Shown in pieces: positions 1 through 9,739 of a stretch of 64,000 nt of DNA (position 1 is the first letter of the stretch; each line of letters opens with the position of its first letter). Made by a program: the position numbers and the translations under genes. Source of the DNA: Blautia sp. An249 (lineage in GTDB: Bacteria; Bacillota; Clostridia; Lachnospirales; Lachnospiraceae); the NCBI RefSeq assembly GCF_002159835.1, contig NZ_NFJL01000013.1, positions 46,578 to 110,577 on the forward strand, read 5' to 3'. The notes under the pieces are model-generated. The model was not told the origin of the DNA and ran no database searches. It saw only the letters and a program-made list of their open reading frames with translations.

Positions 1-1
1 G

Positions 2-232
2 TATAATTATATGAGAGATCTCCTGGAGGCAGAAGATATTTTTCTGGAGCCAAGCGCCTGCGCCGCTTTTCAGGGACTGACCGGACTGCCGGGAAAGGAG
101 ATGCAGGAATACATGGAAAAAGAAAACCTGACCGCAAAAATGGGACAGGCATCCCATATTGTGTGGGCAACAGGAGGCAGCCTGGTACCAGAAGAAATCA
201 GAGAAAAATATAAGCATACCTATCTGGATTAA
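2..232 (+). CDS. dsdA: D-serine ammonia-lyase, C-terminal part (cut by window edge)
   Basis: Only the last ~76 codons are present; the frame is open to the window edge, so the in-frame ATG at 11 is internal rather than the start. The enzyme is a fold-type II PLP protein that deaminates D-serine to pyruvate and ammonia. The tail keeps the family signatures LEPSA and HIVWATGGSLVPEE, which line up with the C-terminus of E. coli DsdA as I remember it (LEPSA, HLVWATGG.MVPEE). It is followed 42 nt later by a sensor-kinase gene on the same strand, so the two may share a transcript. Identification rests on about one sixth of the protein. Confidence 0.85.
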   Translation, partial: YNYMRDLLEAEDIFLEPSACAAFQGLTGLPGKEMQEYMEKENLTAKMGQASHIVWATGGSLVPEEIREKYKHTYLD

Positions 233-274
233 TTCCAAAAGAAAAAGGAAAGGGCAGGGAGGCGTAAAGAGGCA

Positions 275-1804
275 ATGAAGTGTCAGAAAACAGCATGGGG
301 ACAGATCGAATGGATGAACGACGGGAAAAGCGGCATATTCGGTGATGGAATGTACATGGGAGTTGTCACACTGGATGTGGGAGCCAGACAGTTCCCTCAT
401 ATTCACTATGAAGAACAGGCGCTGTATATTATCCAGGGCCAGGCAGTTTCCTATGTGGACGGAGAAGAGGTGATTCTAACCGCCGGAAAATTCTTTCAAT
501 ATCCTGTGGGAATCCGCCACGAAGTGATTAATGTGGGAAATATTCCCTTTCAGCATCTTCTGATTTCCAATACGGTTTCCATAGATATGGAACCTGAATT
601 TGAATCAGAAGAAGAAAACGACGAAGGGGAAGAAAACTTCAAGGGAGAGGTTCGCCTTTTATGTACGGCAACAGAGGCCATCCGTACCCAGTTTCTGGAA
701 ACGCTTCCTTATACTTACTGCATTTTTGATAAAACAGGAAATACAGTGAATCAGGGGAAAATCTACTCCGGTTTCTGCACGAAAAAATGCCATCCTCTGG
801 AAAACCAGGGACGCTGTCCCTGTATGGTTCTTCAGAGTTTTGTAGACTACCGGAAAGAAGTAACCATTTCCTGCCCATATGGAATGGATGTATTCTGCGT
901 ACCCATATTTTATCGTTCTCATTTTCTGGGGCATATTCAGGGCGGCTATATTCTGCAGTCCAAAGAAGGCGTTCAGGGACCCCAGGGAGTTTATGACGTT
1001 CCGAAAAGTACGGCTCTCGGTATCTGGAATCTCCTTCGGAAAATTGCCAAAGCTATTCGTAATTACTGCGAATTTCAGCAGTACCGGGAGGAATTAACCC
1101 AGAGGGAAATTCAGATTTCCAACACAGAGAAATCTCACCAGATGCTGATCCGGGATCTGAAAAATGCGGAGTACGCCATGACAGATTTGAAAATTAATAA
1201 CCATTTTCTTTTTAATACGTTAAACAGCATGGCTTCTATGGCTCTGGAGGGAAAAAACTTAAATCTGTACCGTTCCATTTTAGATCTGTCAAAGCTGTTT
1301 CAGTATACTTTGCGGAATCAGGAGGCGGTAGTCTCTCTGGGAAAAGAACTGGAGTATGTCAAAGCCTACCTGCAGCTGCAGAAAATCCGATACGGAGAGA
1401 AACTGGTGATTCGGCTTCAGGCAGATGAAAAAATTCTGCAGTGCCGCGTACCCTTTAATTTTCTGCAGCCGGTTGTGGAGAATGCGTTTATCCACGGCTT
1501 TCTGGAAGAAGATACCAAATACCTTTCTGTCATTGCGGAGAAAATGGAACATGGAGTGAAAATCCAGGTGAAAAATTCGGGACGGGAAGTAGACGCAGCA
1601 CAATGCAAAAGAATCAATGAGGGAATGATGGGGAGTACCGGCCATGGATTGTCCATGGTTTACCACAAATTATACAGTATTTACGGAGAGCAGTTTCAGT
1701 TTCAGATAAATTCTGAGAGAAAGACAGGAACTGTATTTGTCATCGAAATACCGGATAAAATTGTAAATAAGGAGAATGAAGATGGTACGGGCAGTAATTT
1801 GTGA
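275..1804 (+). CDS. Cupin-PocR-LytS-type sensor histidine kinase
   Basis: A 509-residue kinase without evident membrane segments, so probably a cytosolic sensor. Order: cupin fold (about residues 30-105, with HIHYEEQALYIIQG and a PVGIRHEVINVG strand pair), a PocR-type sensory domain (about 130-260, cysteine-rich GFCTKKCHP...GRCPCM), a short coiled region, a His_kinase domain of the LytS/YesM class (phosphoacceptor H310 in NNHFLFNTLNSM) and an HATPase domain ending near 500. PocR domains are known to bind small hydrocarbon-type ligands such as propanediol; cupins add a second possible metal or ligand site. The downstream response regulator overlaps it by 23 nt, so the pair is translationally coupled. 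The ligand is unknown; neighbouring D-serine lyase may or may not be a target. Confidence 0.88.
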   Translation: MKCQKTAWGQIEWMNDGKSGIFGDGMYMGVVTLDVGARQFPHIHYEEQALYIIQGQAVSYVDGEEVILTAGKFFQYPVGIRHEVINVGNIPFQHLLISNTVSIDMEPEFESEEENDEGEENFKGEVRLLCTATEAIRTQFLETLPYTYCIFDKTGNTVNQGKIYSGFCTKKCHPLENQGRCPCMVLQSFVDYRKEVTISCPYGMDVFCVPIFYRSHFLGHIQGGYILQSKEGVQGPQGVYDVPKSTALGIWNLLRKIAKAIRNYCEFQQYREELTQREIQISNTEKSHQMLIRDLKNAEYAMTDLKINNHFLFNTLNSMASMALEGKNLNLYRSILDLSKLFQYTLRNQEAVVSLGKELEYVKAYLQLQKIRYGEKLVIRLQADEKILQCRVPFNFLQPVVENAFIHGFLEEDTKYLSVIAEKMEHGVKIQVKNSGREVDAAQCKRINEGMMGSTGHGLSMVYHKLYSIYGEQFQFQINSERKTGTVFVIEIPDKIVNKENEDGTGSNL

Positions 1805-2471
1805 TGATGAACAGGCGGCATACGGAATCATCCGTTACTTTATTGAATCGGAAAATCTGCCGATTGAGATTGTGGGGACTGCGGAAAATGGAAAAACCGC
1901 ATTAGATTTAATTGAAAGAGAGAAACCGGAACTGGCTTTTATGGATATTCATATGCCATACATGGATGGATTTGAGGTAATTCAAAAAATTCAGAATACA
2001 AAAATTATTGTAATGACCGCGTACGGTTCTTTTCAGTATGCCCAGAAAGCGCTGCGTCTTGGAGTCAGCGATATTATCTCCAAGCCCATTGAACTGGAAC
2101 AGCTGCAGCAGGCAATTACCCGGGCAATCGGATGGAACTTTACATCTAATGAAACAGTTAATTCTATGCTTACGTATATTCATACCCATTATATGGAAAA
2201 AATAGAACTGGAGGATCTGGCGAAGAACACATTTTGTTCTGAGAGCCATCTGGCCCGGATTTTTAAAAAACATATGAATATGACGATTGTATCCTATATT
2301 AATAAACTCCGGGTTCAGAAAGCGGCTCAGTATCTGAAGGAAGAGCGGCTTTCGATCCAGGGTGCAGCAGAGAAAGTCGGATATCAGAATATGAATAACT
2401 TTTATAAGAATTTTAAACTCTATATGCATGAGACGCCGGCGGCGTATCTTCAGAAATTCCGGAAAGCTTAA
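1782..2471 (+). CDS. Response regulator, CheY-like receiver plus AraC-type DNA-binding domain (YesN family)
   Basis: Partner of the kinase just upstream. Receiver residues are intact: acidic pair D8/D9 (VICDDE), phosphoacceptor D55 (AFMDIHMP), T79 (VMTAYG) and K101 (SKPIEL). The C-terminal ~100 residues are a double helix-turn-helix of the AraC family (SESHLARIFKKHM and GYQNMNNFYKNFK). I chose ATG 1782 because AAGGAG at 1769-1774 lies 7 nt upstream; ATG 1776, six bases earlier, would be only 1 nt from that site. The gene ends 26 nt before the convergent sigG, with no clear terminator between them. Target promoters cannot be told from the window. Confidence 0.9.
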   Translation: MVRAVICDDEQAAYGIIRYFIESENLPIEIVGTAENGKTALDLIEREKPELAFMDIHMPYMDGFEVIQKIQNTKIIVMTAYGSFQYAQKALRLGVSDIISKPIELEQLQQAITRAIGWNFTSNETVNSMLTYIHTHYMEKIELEDLAKNTFCSESHLARIFKKHMNMTIVSYINKLRVQKAAQYLKEERLSIQGAAEKVGYQNMNNFYKNFKLYMHETPAAYLQKFRKA

Positions 2472-2497
2472 GGAAGAAGTGTCCGCCGCCGGTATCT

Positions 2498-3274
2498 TCA
2501 AGACAGATGATGTTTCATACTGCGAAGGGCATTTTTTTCCAGCCGGCTGACCTGGGCCTGGGAGATACCGATTTCCTGGGCCACTTCCATCTGGGTTTTT
2601 CCTTCATAGAAGCGAAGACGGATAATGTGCTGTTCCCTGGGACTCAGACGGGAAATGGCGTCCTGAAGGGACAGATTTTCTACCCAGTGTTCCTCACGGT
2701 TTTTCTTGTCGCTGATTTGATCCATTACATAGAGGGTGTCGCCTCCTTCTGTGTAGACAGGTTCATATAGACTGACAGGGTTTTGAATTGCATCTAAAGC
2801 ATAGACGATTAACTCTTTTTCAATGCCGATTTCACTGGCAATTTCCATAATTGTCGGCTCTTTGGAGTGTTCTTTCATAAAATGTTCTTTTGCATAAATT
2901 GCTTTGTAAGCAATATCTCTTAAGGAACGGCTGACCCGGATGGAATTGTTGTCTCTTAAATACCGGCGGATTTCTCCGATAATCATGGGGACTGCGTAGG
3001 TGGAAAACTTTACATCTAAGGTAGTGTCAAAGTTATCAATCGCTTTAATTAATCCCACACATCCTATCTGGAACAAATCGTCGGCATTTTCATTGCTGTT
3101 GGAAAAACGTTTAATCACGCTTAACACCAGACGCAGATTTCCTTTAATATAAAGTTCTCTGGCCTCCATATCCCCCTGCCTGATGCGGGAAAACAGTTCT
3201 TCTTTTTCCTGAGCGGTAAGGATAGGAAGTTTCGAGGTATTGACTCCGCATATTTCCACTTTGTTTATTGCCAT
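2498..3274 (-). CDS. sigG: Sporulation sigma factor SigG (forespore, late)
   Basis: 258 residues, the usual SigG length. The N-terminal NKVEICGVNTSKLPILT segment is diagnostic: it matches the SigG anti-sigma recognition region (NKVEICGVDTSKLPVL in B. subtilis). Region 2 (DDLFQIGCVGLIKAIDNFD, KFSTYAVPMIIGEIRRYLRD) and region 4 (EGKTQMEVAQEIGISQAQVS) are complete. SigG directs late forespore transcription after engulfment. Start chosen at 3274, 9 nt from AGGAGG; an in-frame ATG at 3283 directly abuts that site. The classical neighbours spoIIGA and sigE are not next to it here; the upstream gene is separated by a terminator, so sigG is probably monocistronic. Confidence 0.96.
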   Translation of the reverse strand: MAINKVEICGVNTSKLPILTAQEKEELFSRIRQGDMEARELYIKGNLRLVLSVIKRFSNSNENADDLFQIGCVGLIKAIDNFDTTLDVKFSTYAVPMIIGEIRRYLRDNNSIRVSRSLRDIAYKAIYAKEHFMKEHSKEPTIMEIASEIGIEKELIVYALDAIQNPVSLYEPVYTEGGDTLYVMDQISDKKNREEHWVENLSLQDAISRLSPREQHIIRLRFYEGKTQMEVAQEIGISQAQVSRLEKNALRSMKHHLS

Positions 3275-3349
3275 TGCTATCATCCTCCTGTCCGTATCTT
3301 ACATTTTAGATGATTCTCACAATGAACTTGAATTATACGAATTCCCCGA

Positions 3350-3406
3350 AAATATAAAAAATAAAAGCCCTTGACAACCGCCTGTGCAAAAATGTCAAGG
3401 GCTTTT
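3350..3406 (-). terminator. Intrinsic terminator downstream of the nicotinamidase-like gene
   Basis: Perfect 14-bp inverted repeat (arms 3363-3376 and 3393-3406, AAAAGCCCTTGACA) that on the minus strand is followed by a T-rich run (TTTATTTTTTATATTTT). It lies directly after the stop of the minus-strand hydrolase gene and separates it from sigG. Confidence 0.85.
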
Positions 3407-3419
3407 GAAAACGGAAATT

Positions 3420-3953
3420 TTAATTTTCTCCGGTGATGCTTATCTGACACATTTTCATGGCCTCAAGGGCATTCAGATGACTTGCAGGAGAGACTCCGGC
3501 GCAGCAGGAGGCGTCCACTTCCATAGGAGTTTCCGGGAAAAAGGCCTTTAATAAAAGAGCGTTGGAAATTACGCAAATGTCGGTACAAAGCCCAATCAGA
3601 GTAATGCTCTCCAATCCTTCCGGATATTTTTCGGAAAGAAGCCCGGGAAGTTCTTTGGAGCCAAAAGTATATTTCTCAACGGAAACGGCAGCTTTGTCTT
3701 CGCAGGCTTTGAGAATTTCCGGATGGAGTTTCCATCCGTCCGTCCCTTTGACACAGTGAACCACCGGAAGGATTCGTCCTTCCTGGGTTTCCGGATAATT
3801 TTCACTGTGGGTGTCCTGGGTATAATAGACGTCTCCCTGGAAAGTCTGAATCCTGGTTTCCACATTTTTTACAATGGCCTGAGCCTCTTTAGTGCCCAGA
3901 GAGCCGTCAATAAAGTCCTTCTGCATATCTACAACAATCAATATTTTTTTCAT
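3420..3953 (-). CDS. Nicotinamidase-like isochorismatase-family cysteine hydrolase
   Basis: 177 residues with the catalytic triad of the family: D9 (IVVDMQKDF), K94 (VEKYTFGS) and C127 (GLCTDICV), plus the metal-type D/H motif TQDTH. Family members hydrolyse nicotinamide to nicotinate (NAD salvage) or related amides; the sequence alone does not fix the substrate. The segment THSENYPETQEG is usual in the nicotinamidase-like subgroup. Start is uncertain between ATG 3953 and an in-frame GTG at 3962; neither has a strong Shine-Dalgarno. A terminator follows the gene. Confidence 0.85.
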   Translation of the reverse strand: MKKILIVVDMQKDFIDGSLGTKEAQAIVKNVETRIQTFQGDVYYTQDTHSENYPETQEGRILPVVHCVKGTDGWKLHPEILKACEDKAAVSVEKYTFGSKELPGLLSEKYPEGLESITLIGLCTDICVISNALLLKAFFPETPMEVDASCCAGVSPASHLNALEAMKMCQISITGEN

Positions 3954-4037
3954 AAGTTTCACATCCCGTTCTGGTTTTATTTACAGATTATCATACTCCA
4001 GCCAGGCCTTCGCGTCAAGAAAAGATAGGCAGAGAGG

Positions 4038-4292
4038 CTAATCTTTATGAAAACATTTTTCTTCTTTGATTTCTACCAGAATAATATCGTCTCCAATCTG
4101 ACAGATGCACTGCCAGGGGATGACAAATTCGCTGTCCCTGCCGAAAAAGCAGAAGGCTTTAGCGGGTCCCGGAACTACCAGAGCGCAGATTTTTCCTGTA
4201 CAGGGATCAAATTCAATATCAATGGGACAGCCCAGGGAACGGCAGGTACAGGTATTAATAATCTCTTTTTGTTTTAGATCACACATTCTCAT
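4038..4292 (-). CDS. YlmC/YmxH family sporulation-associated PRC-barrel protein
   Basis: 84 residues matching the YlmC/YmxH family: an N-terminal MCDLKQKEII, then LGCPIDIEFDP, ALVVPG, FFGRDSEFVIPW and IGDDIILVE, the strand pattern of a small PRC barrel. Family members are common next to sporulation genes, but their role is poorly defined. This copy is unusually rich in cysteine (about nine, including CTCRSLGC), suggesting metal binding or redox use. Start taken at ATG 4292 (MRMCDLK); an upstream in-frame GTG at 4301 is possible. No obvious ribosome binding site. Divergent from nrdR. Confidence 0.82.
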   Translation of the reverse strand: MRMCDLKQKEIINTCTCRSLGCPIDIEFDPCTGKICALVVPGPAKAFCFFGRDSEFVIPWQCICQIGDDIILVEIKEEKCFHKD

Positions 4293-4381
4293 AAAATGCA
4301 CGCTTTTTTCTTTATCCTATGTGAAACCGGCAAAAGTATGCCAGAAATACCGGAAAAGCAGGCTTCAGAACCAGAAGTTTA

Positions 4382-4410
4382 TTGACTTAAAAATCAGAAT
4401 TCAGTATACT
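4382..4410 (+). promoter_or_regulatory. Sigma-A-type promoter of nrdR
   Basis: TTGACT, 17-nt spacer, TATACT; about 70 nt upstream of the nrdR start. Position and near-consensus boxes support it. Confidence 0.75.
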
Positions 4411-4482
4411 AAAACAAAAAAAGCGGGGATGCCAAAGAGAGAGCGGGTATCCTGAAACCGGAAAACGGGAGGAAATACAAAG

Positions 4483-4932
4483 ATGAGATGTCCATTTTGC
4501 GACAAAGATAATACGAGAGTTGTAGATTCCAGACCAGTGGAAGAGACAAATTCTATCCGCCGCCGCCGGATGTGCGATTCATGTGGAAAGAGGTTTACAA
4601 CCTACGAACGCGTGGAAGCCATCCCTCTTGTTATTATTAAAAAAGATCAGAGCCGGGAACAGTATGACAGGGGGAAAATTGAGGCGGGAATTATGAGAGC
4701 CTGCTACAAAAGACCCATACCTGTGGAAAAGATCGAAGAATGTATTGATGCCATTGAAAGCGAGATATTTAACCTGGAAGACAGAGAAGTGGAAAGCACA
4801 AAGGTGGGAGAACTGGTAATGGAACATTTAAAAGAACTGGATGCGGTTGCCTATGTGCGGTTTGCTTCTGTATACCGGGAGTTTAAAGACGTGAATACCT
4901 TTATGGATGAGCTGAAAAAGTTTTTGAAATAA
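4483..4932 (+). CDS. nrdR: Transcriptional repressor NrdR of ribonucleotide reductase genes
   Basis: 149 residues, the normal length. N-terminal zinc ribbon with C3-C6 and C31-C34 (MRCPFCDKDNTRVVDSRP, RRRRMCDSCGKRF) followed by an ATP-cone domain (from about residue 46, VEAIPLVIIKKDQSREQYDR). NrdR senses ATP/dATP through the cone and represses nrd operons by binding paired NrdR boxes. No nrd gene lies in the window, so it acts in trans. Own promoter upstream and terminator downstream suggest a single-gene unit. Confidence 0.97.
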   Translation: MRCPFCDKDNTRVVDSRPVEETNSIRRRRMCDSCGKRFTTYERVEAIPLVIIKKDQSREQYDRGKIEAGIMRACYKRPIPVEKIEECIDAIESEIFNLEDREVESTKVGELVMEHLKELDAVAYVRFASVYREFKDVNTFMDELKKFLK

Positions 4933-4952
4933 AACAGCCTGTGATAAAAATT

Positions 4953-4995
4953 CAGGGGAATCAGTAGCTGGAAAGTTACCGGTTCCCCTGTTTTG
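4953..4995. terminator. Terminator between convergent nrdR and gdhA
   Basis: Long hairpin with arms starting CAGGGGAA (4953-4960) and ending TTCCCCTG (4983-4990), closing on a GGAA tetraloop, followed by TTTTGTTCTTTT on the plus strand. On the minus strand the stem is followed by AATTTTTAT, so it may serve both genes. Confidence 0.85.
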
Positions 4996-5019
4996 TTCTT
5001 TTGCCTCAGTCAGCAGGAA

Positions 5020-6408
<1,389 letters not shown>

Positions 6409-6629
6409 CTAAAGTGAAAAAAAATGAAATATTCCTAAGAAAAAATTCGGATCCTTGTATGGTTTTGCAGAAAAATTCCTGAAAAATTAAGGGAAAATTA
6501 GATAAATCTAATAAAAACAAACAAGAAGAACTACGGATTCTTTATAGAATAATAGAAATTTACTTGCCTAAAAAGAAACGATATGAGATTATATACTGTA
6601 TAAATAAACGGAAAAGGGAGAAGAGAAAG

Positions 6630-7943
6630 ATGGCGAAAGAAAAGAAAGGAAGGGCGATTGCGTTACTTCCGATTGTGGTATTTCTGGTAATATTTCTGGG
6701 AACGGGTTTTATTACAGGAGACTTTAACAGCATGCCGGCAATTGTGGGATTTCTGATTGCTTTGTTTGTGGCTTTTCTGCAGGACCGAAGCCATAATTTC
6801 AACGAGAAAATCCACATAATTGCAACGGGAGTAGGGGAAGACAATATTATAACCATGTGTCTGATTTTCCTGGCAGCCGGCGGATTTTCCGGCGCAGTGA
6901 CAGCCGCCGGGGGCGTGGACAGTGTGGTGAATCTGGGACTTTCCGTGCTTCCTTCCGGCGCCGCTGTGGTAGGATTATTTATTATTGGATGCTTTATTTC
7001 CGTATCCATGGGAACCTCCATGGGTACCATTGCAGCCCTGGCTCCCATAGCTGTGGGAATCAGCGAAAAGACAGGATATGAGATGCCGGTTTGCATCGGG
7101 GCGGTAATGTGCGGCGCCATGTTCGGAGACAACCTGTCTATGATTTCCGATACCACCATTGCAGCAGTAAAAACCCAGGGATGTGAGATGAAAGATAAAT
7201 TTAAGGAGAACTTTATCATTGTTTTGCCTGCGGCGATTTTAACCATAATCATCTTTTTTGTACTGACCAGCGACATCCAGTATGAAGCTTCAGGAGATAT
7301 GTCTTACAGTATCTGGAAGGTACTGCCCTACCTGGTGGTTTTAATCGGAGCGCTCATTGGGTTTAATGTGTTTTTGGTTCTGGCAGCGGGGATTGTTTTA
7401 TCTCTTATTGTAGGTGTTGCCTCCGGCTCCATTGGGTTGGCGGAAATTTTTAAAGTAGTGGCATCTGGTGCGGACGGAAGCGGGGGAATTATGGGAATGT
7501 ATGATATTACCGTAATTTCCATTGTGGTGGCCTGCATCGTTTCCCTGGTAAAAGAGATGGGAGGCATTCAGTTCCTTCTGACGTCTATTAAAAGCAGAAT
7601 TAAAGGTAAAAAAGGGGGAGAACTGGGGATTGCTCTTTTAGCGGTTCTGGTGGATATGTGTACGGCCAATAATACAGTTGCTATTGTCATGGCTGGCCCC
7701 ATAGCGAAAGAAATCAGCGACGAATATGGAATTTCTCCCAGACGTTCTGCCTCTTTACTGGATATGTTTACTTCTGTAGGGCAGGGGTTAATCCCCTATG
7801 GCGCCCAGCTTTTATCAGCGGCCAGCCTGACCCGGACAACGCCTTATGAAATCATTCCCTACTGTATTTACCCCATGTTAATGGCGGTCAGCGGGGTGGT
7901 ATTTATTTTGTTTATTAAGAATCGAAAAGCTCCGAATATTTAA
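6630..7943 (+). CDS. Na+/H+ antiporter, NhaC family
   Basis: 437 residues, about eleven hydrophobic segments. The conserved core motif region SMGTSMGTIAALAPIA, and AMFGDNLSMISDTTIAA with its charged residues in the membrane, are characteristic of NhaC-type exchangers. It sits 18 nt before alaA on the same strand and likely shares its transcript, so it could equally move an amino or organic acid linked to alanine metabolism; the family contains such cases. ATG 6630 chosen from GGGAG 9 nt upstream; an upstream TTG at 6564 has no site. Confidence 0.85.
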   Translation: MAKEKKGRAIALLPIVVFLVIFLGTGFITGDFNSMPAIVGFLIALFVAFLQDRSHNFNEKIHIIATGVGEDNIITMCLIFLAAGGFSGAVTAAGGVDSVVNLGLSVLPSGAAVVGLFIIGCFISVSMGTSMGTIAALAPIAVGISEKTGYEMPVCIGAVMCGAMFGDNLSMISDTTIAAVKTQGCEMKDKFKENFIIVLPAAILTIIIFFVLTSDIQYEASGDMSYSIWKVLPYLVVLIGALIGFNVFLVLAAGIVLSLIVGVASGSIGLAEIFKVVASGADGSGGIMGMYDITVISIVVACIVSLVKEMGGIQFLLTSIKSRIKGKKGGELGIALLAVLVDMCTANNTVAIVMAGPIAKEISDEYGISPRRSASLLDMFTSVGQGLIPYGAQLLSAASLTRTTPYEIIPYCIYPMLMAVSGVVFILFIKNRKAPNI

Positions 7944-7961
7944 AGGGGAAGGAGAAAATTT

Positions 7962-9182
7962 ATGAGAAAATTTGAGAAATCTGAAAAGCTTAACGATGTA
8001 TTATATGATGTACGGGGCCCTGTGGTAGATGAAGCGGCCCGGATGGAAGAAAATGGAATGGAAGTTTTAAAACTGAATATCGGAAATCCTTATCCCTTTG
8101 ATTTCTCGGCCCCCCAGGAGGTCATATTAGATATGCTCAGCAATGTGAGGACTTCCCAGGGATATTCAGATTCCAAGGGAATCTTTTCAGCCAGAAAGGC
8201 CATCATGCAGTACTGTCAGCTAAGAGGGATTCCCGGAGTTACTATGTCGGATATTTATACAGGAAACGGCGTCAGCGAGCTGATTACTCTCTGTATGCAG
8301 GCCTTGTTAAATGACGGCGATGAAATTCTGATTCCGGCGCCTGACTATCCTCTGTGGACGGCCACGGCAACACTGGCAGGAGGAAAGGTAGTTCATTATC
8401 TGTGTGATGAACAGTCGGAATGGTATCCGGATCTTGACGACATCCGCAGTAAAATCACAGATAAAACAAAGGCTATTGTAATCATCAATCCCAATAATCC
8501 TACCGGAGCCGTATATCCGAAAGAAATTCTGGAACAGATTGTTCAGGTTGCAAGAGAAAAGGAATTAATTATTTTTTCAGATGAAATTTATGACCGGCTG
8601 GTCATGGATCACTACCGGCATATATCCATCGCATCTTTAGCAGAAGATGTTTTCTGTGTAACTTTTTCCGGACTTTCCAAATCCCATATGGTGGCCGGAT
8701 TCCGTATTGGATGGATGGTTTTAAGCGGAAATAAAAAACAGGCCAAAGGATATATTGAGGGGCTGAATATGCTTTCCTCCATGCGTCTGTGTTCCAATGT
8801 TCCGGCCCAGTCTATCGTGCAGACGGCTCTGGGCGGATACCAGAGTGTGAATGAATACATTAAGCCAGGCGGAAGAATTTATGAACAAAGGGAGTATATT
8901 TATAACGCACTGACAGATATACCGGGAATTACTGCGGTAAAACCAAAGGCAGCATTCTATATCTTCCCGAAAATTGATACAGAGAAGTTCCATATTCTGG
9001 ATGACGAGCAGTTTGCCCTGGATTTCCTGAAGGAAAAACAGGTGCTTCTGGTACATGGAAAGGGATTTAACTGGCCGAATCCGGATCACTTCCGCGTGGT
9101 ATATCTTCCCAATGTCCGTCAGCTTAAAAAAGCGGCTGACAGTCTCAGAGACTTTTTAAGCGGATATCAGCAGAAATTATGA
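7962..9182 (+). CDS. alaA: Alanine transaminase, AlaA-like class I/II aminotransferase
   Basis: 406 residues, closely resembling E. coli AlaA along its whole length (KLNDVLYDVRGPV, LKLNIGNPYPF, TGNGVSELI, IINPNNPTGAVYPKE, IEGLNMLSSMRLC, ALGGYQS). The PLP-binding lysine is K240 in SGLSKSHMVAGFR. Predicted to convert pyruvate and glutamate to alanine and 2-oxoglutarate. RBS AAGGGGAAGGAG precedes the ATG. It lies between an NhaC-family transporter and a small DUF2752 membrane gene, with which it overlaps by 4 nt (ATGA), indicating an operon. Confidence 0.93.
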   Translation: MRKFEKSEKLNDVLYDVRGPVVDEAARMEENGMEVLKLNIGNPYPFDFSAPQEVILDMLSNVRTSQGYSDSKGIFSARKAIMQYCQLRGIPGVTMSDIYTGNGVSELITLCMQALLNDGDEILIPAPDYPLWTATATLAGGKVVHYLCDEQSEWYPDLDDIRSKITDKTKAIVIINPNNPTGAVYPKEILEQIVQVAREKELIIFSDEIYDRLVMDHYRHISIASLAEDVFCVTFSGLSKSHMVAGFRIGWMVLSGNKKQAKGYIEGLNMLSSMRLCSNVPAQSIVQTALGGYQSVNEYIKPGGRIYEQREYIYNALTDIPGITAVKPKAAFYIFPKIDTEKFHILDDEQFALDFLKEKQVLLVHGKGFNWPNPDHFRVVYLPNVRQLKKAADSLRDFLSGYQQKL

Positions 9183-9607
9183 AAGAATTAAAGGAAAAAC
9201 TGAAAGCAGATATTAAGCAATACGGAAAAGCAGTTCTTGCTGTGGGGATTGCCATGGTTGTACTTCTCCTGATCACAGGAGAAGTCTGTCCGATCCGCAG
9301 GTTATGGGGGATCCCCTGTCCGGGCTGCGGAATTTCCAGGGCCGGAATGCTTTTGCTGGAAGGAAAGTTGAAAGAAGCATTCCGGATGCATGCATTTGTT
9401 TATGCAATTCCTGTTTTACTGGCCGGAGGATTTACAGAGCGATATTTTTTTGATTCCAGATGCAGCTTTATAAAAAAGGCATTTTATATAACAGCAGGGC
9501 TTGCCATTCTCTATTACGGATACAGAATGATTGTGTATTTTCCCAATCAGGAACCTATGATTTTCTACAATGATTCTGTTTTGGGCAAGTTGTTAAACCT
9601 TAATTAA
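9179..9607 (+). CDS. DUF2752 small membrane protein
   Basis: 142 residues with three hydrophobic segments (about 18-38, 78-95, 103-122). The signature CPIRRLWGIPCPGCGISRAG with its CPxCG core defines DUF2752, whose function is unknown. ATGA overlap with alaA means translational coupling. The C-terminal part is less typical. No terminator was seen after it before the gltA promoter. Confidence 0.85.
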   Translation: MKELKEKLKADIKQYGKAVLAVGIAMVVLLLITGEVCPIRRLWGIPCPGCGISRAGMLLLEGKLKEAFRMHAFVYAIPVLLAGGFTERYFFDSRCSFIKKAFYITAGLAILYYGYRMIVYFPNQEPMIFYNDSVLGKLLNLN

Positions 9608-9636
9608 TTGAAATGCTGGATCATTGGAAAAAATTC

Positions 9637-9645
9637 TGATATAAT
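9637..9645 (+). promoter_or_regulatory. Extended -10 promoter of gltA
   Basis: TGATATAAT, an extended -10 element without a good -35 box, about 95 nt before the gltA start. The leader also holds an 18-codon frame (9682-9738) ending 1 nt before gltA, but it lacks a properly spaced ribosome binding site. Confidence 0.6.
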
Positions 9646-9739
9646 GACAATGTTGAGAAATTTTCCATTGCTCGAACAGGAATGAGGAGGGAGTTCTATC
9701 GGAGAAAATTAGGGAAAAGCAAGAAAGGAGAAATATAAG

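Noticed and set aside
639..1666. Several open frames on both strands inside the sensor kinase gene
   Set aside because: They lie wholly inside a well-supported coding gene, have no ribosome binding site and encode no recognisable protein; the same holds for the other shadow frames across the window.
6560..7276. 238-codon minus-strand frame opposite nhaC
   Set aside because: It is the antisense of the transporter; Pro/Thr/Ala-rich composition arises from the complementary frame of a membrane protein.
9682..9738. 18-codon basic leader frame before gltA
   Set aside because: No ribosome binding site at a usable distance; the sequence is mainly the purine-rich RBS region of gltA.
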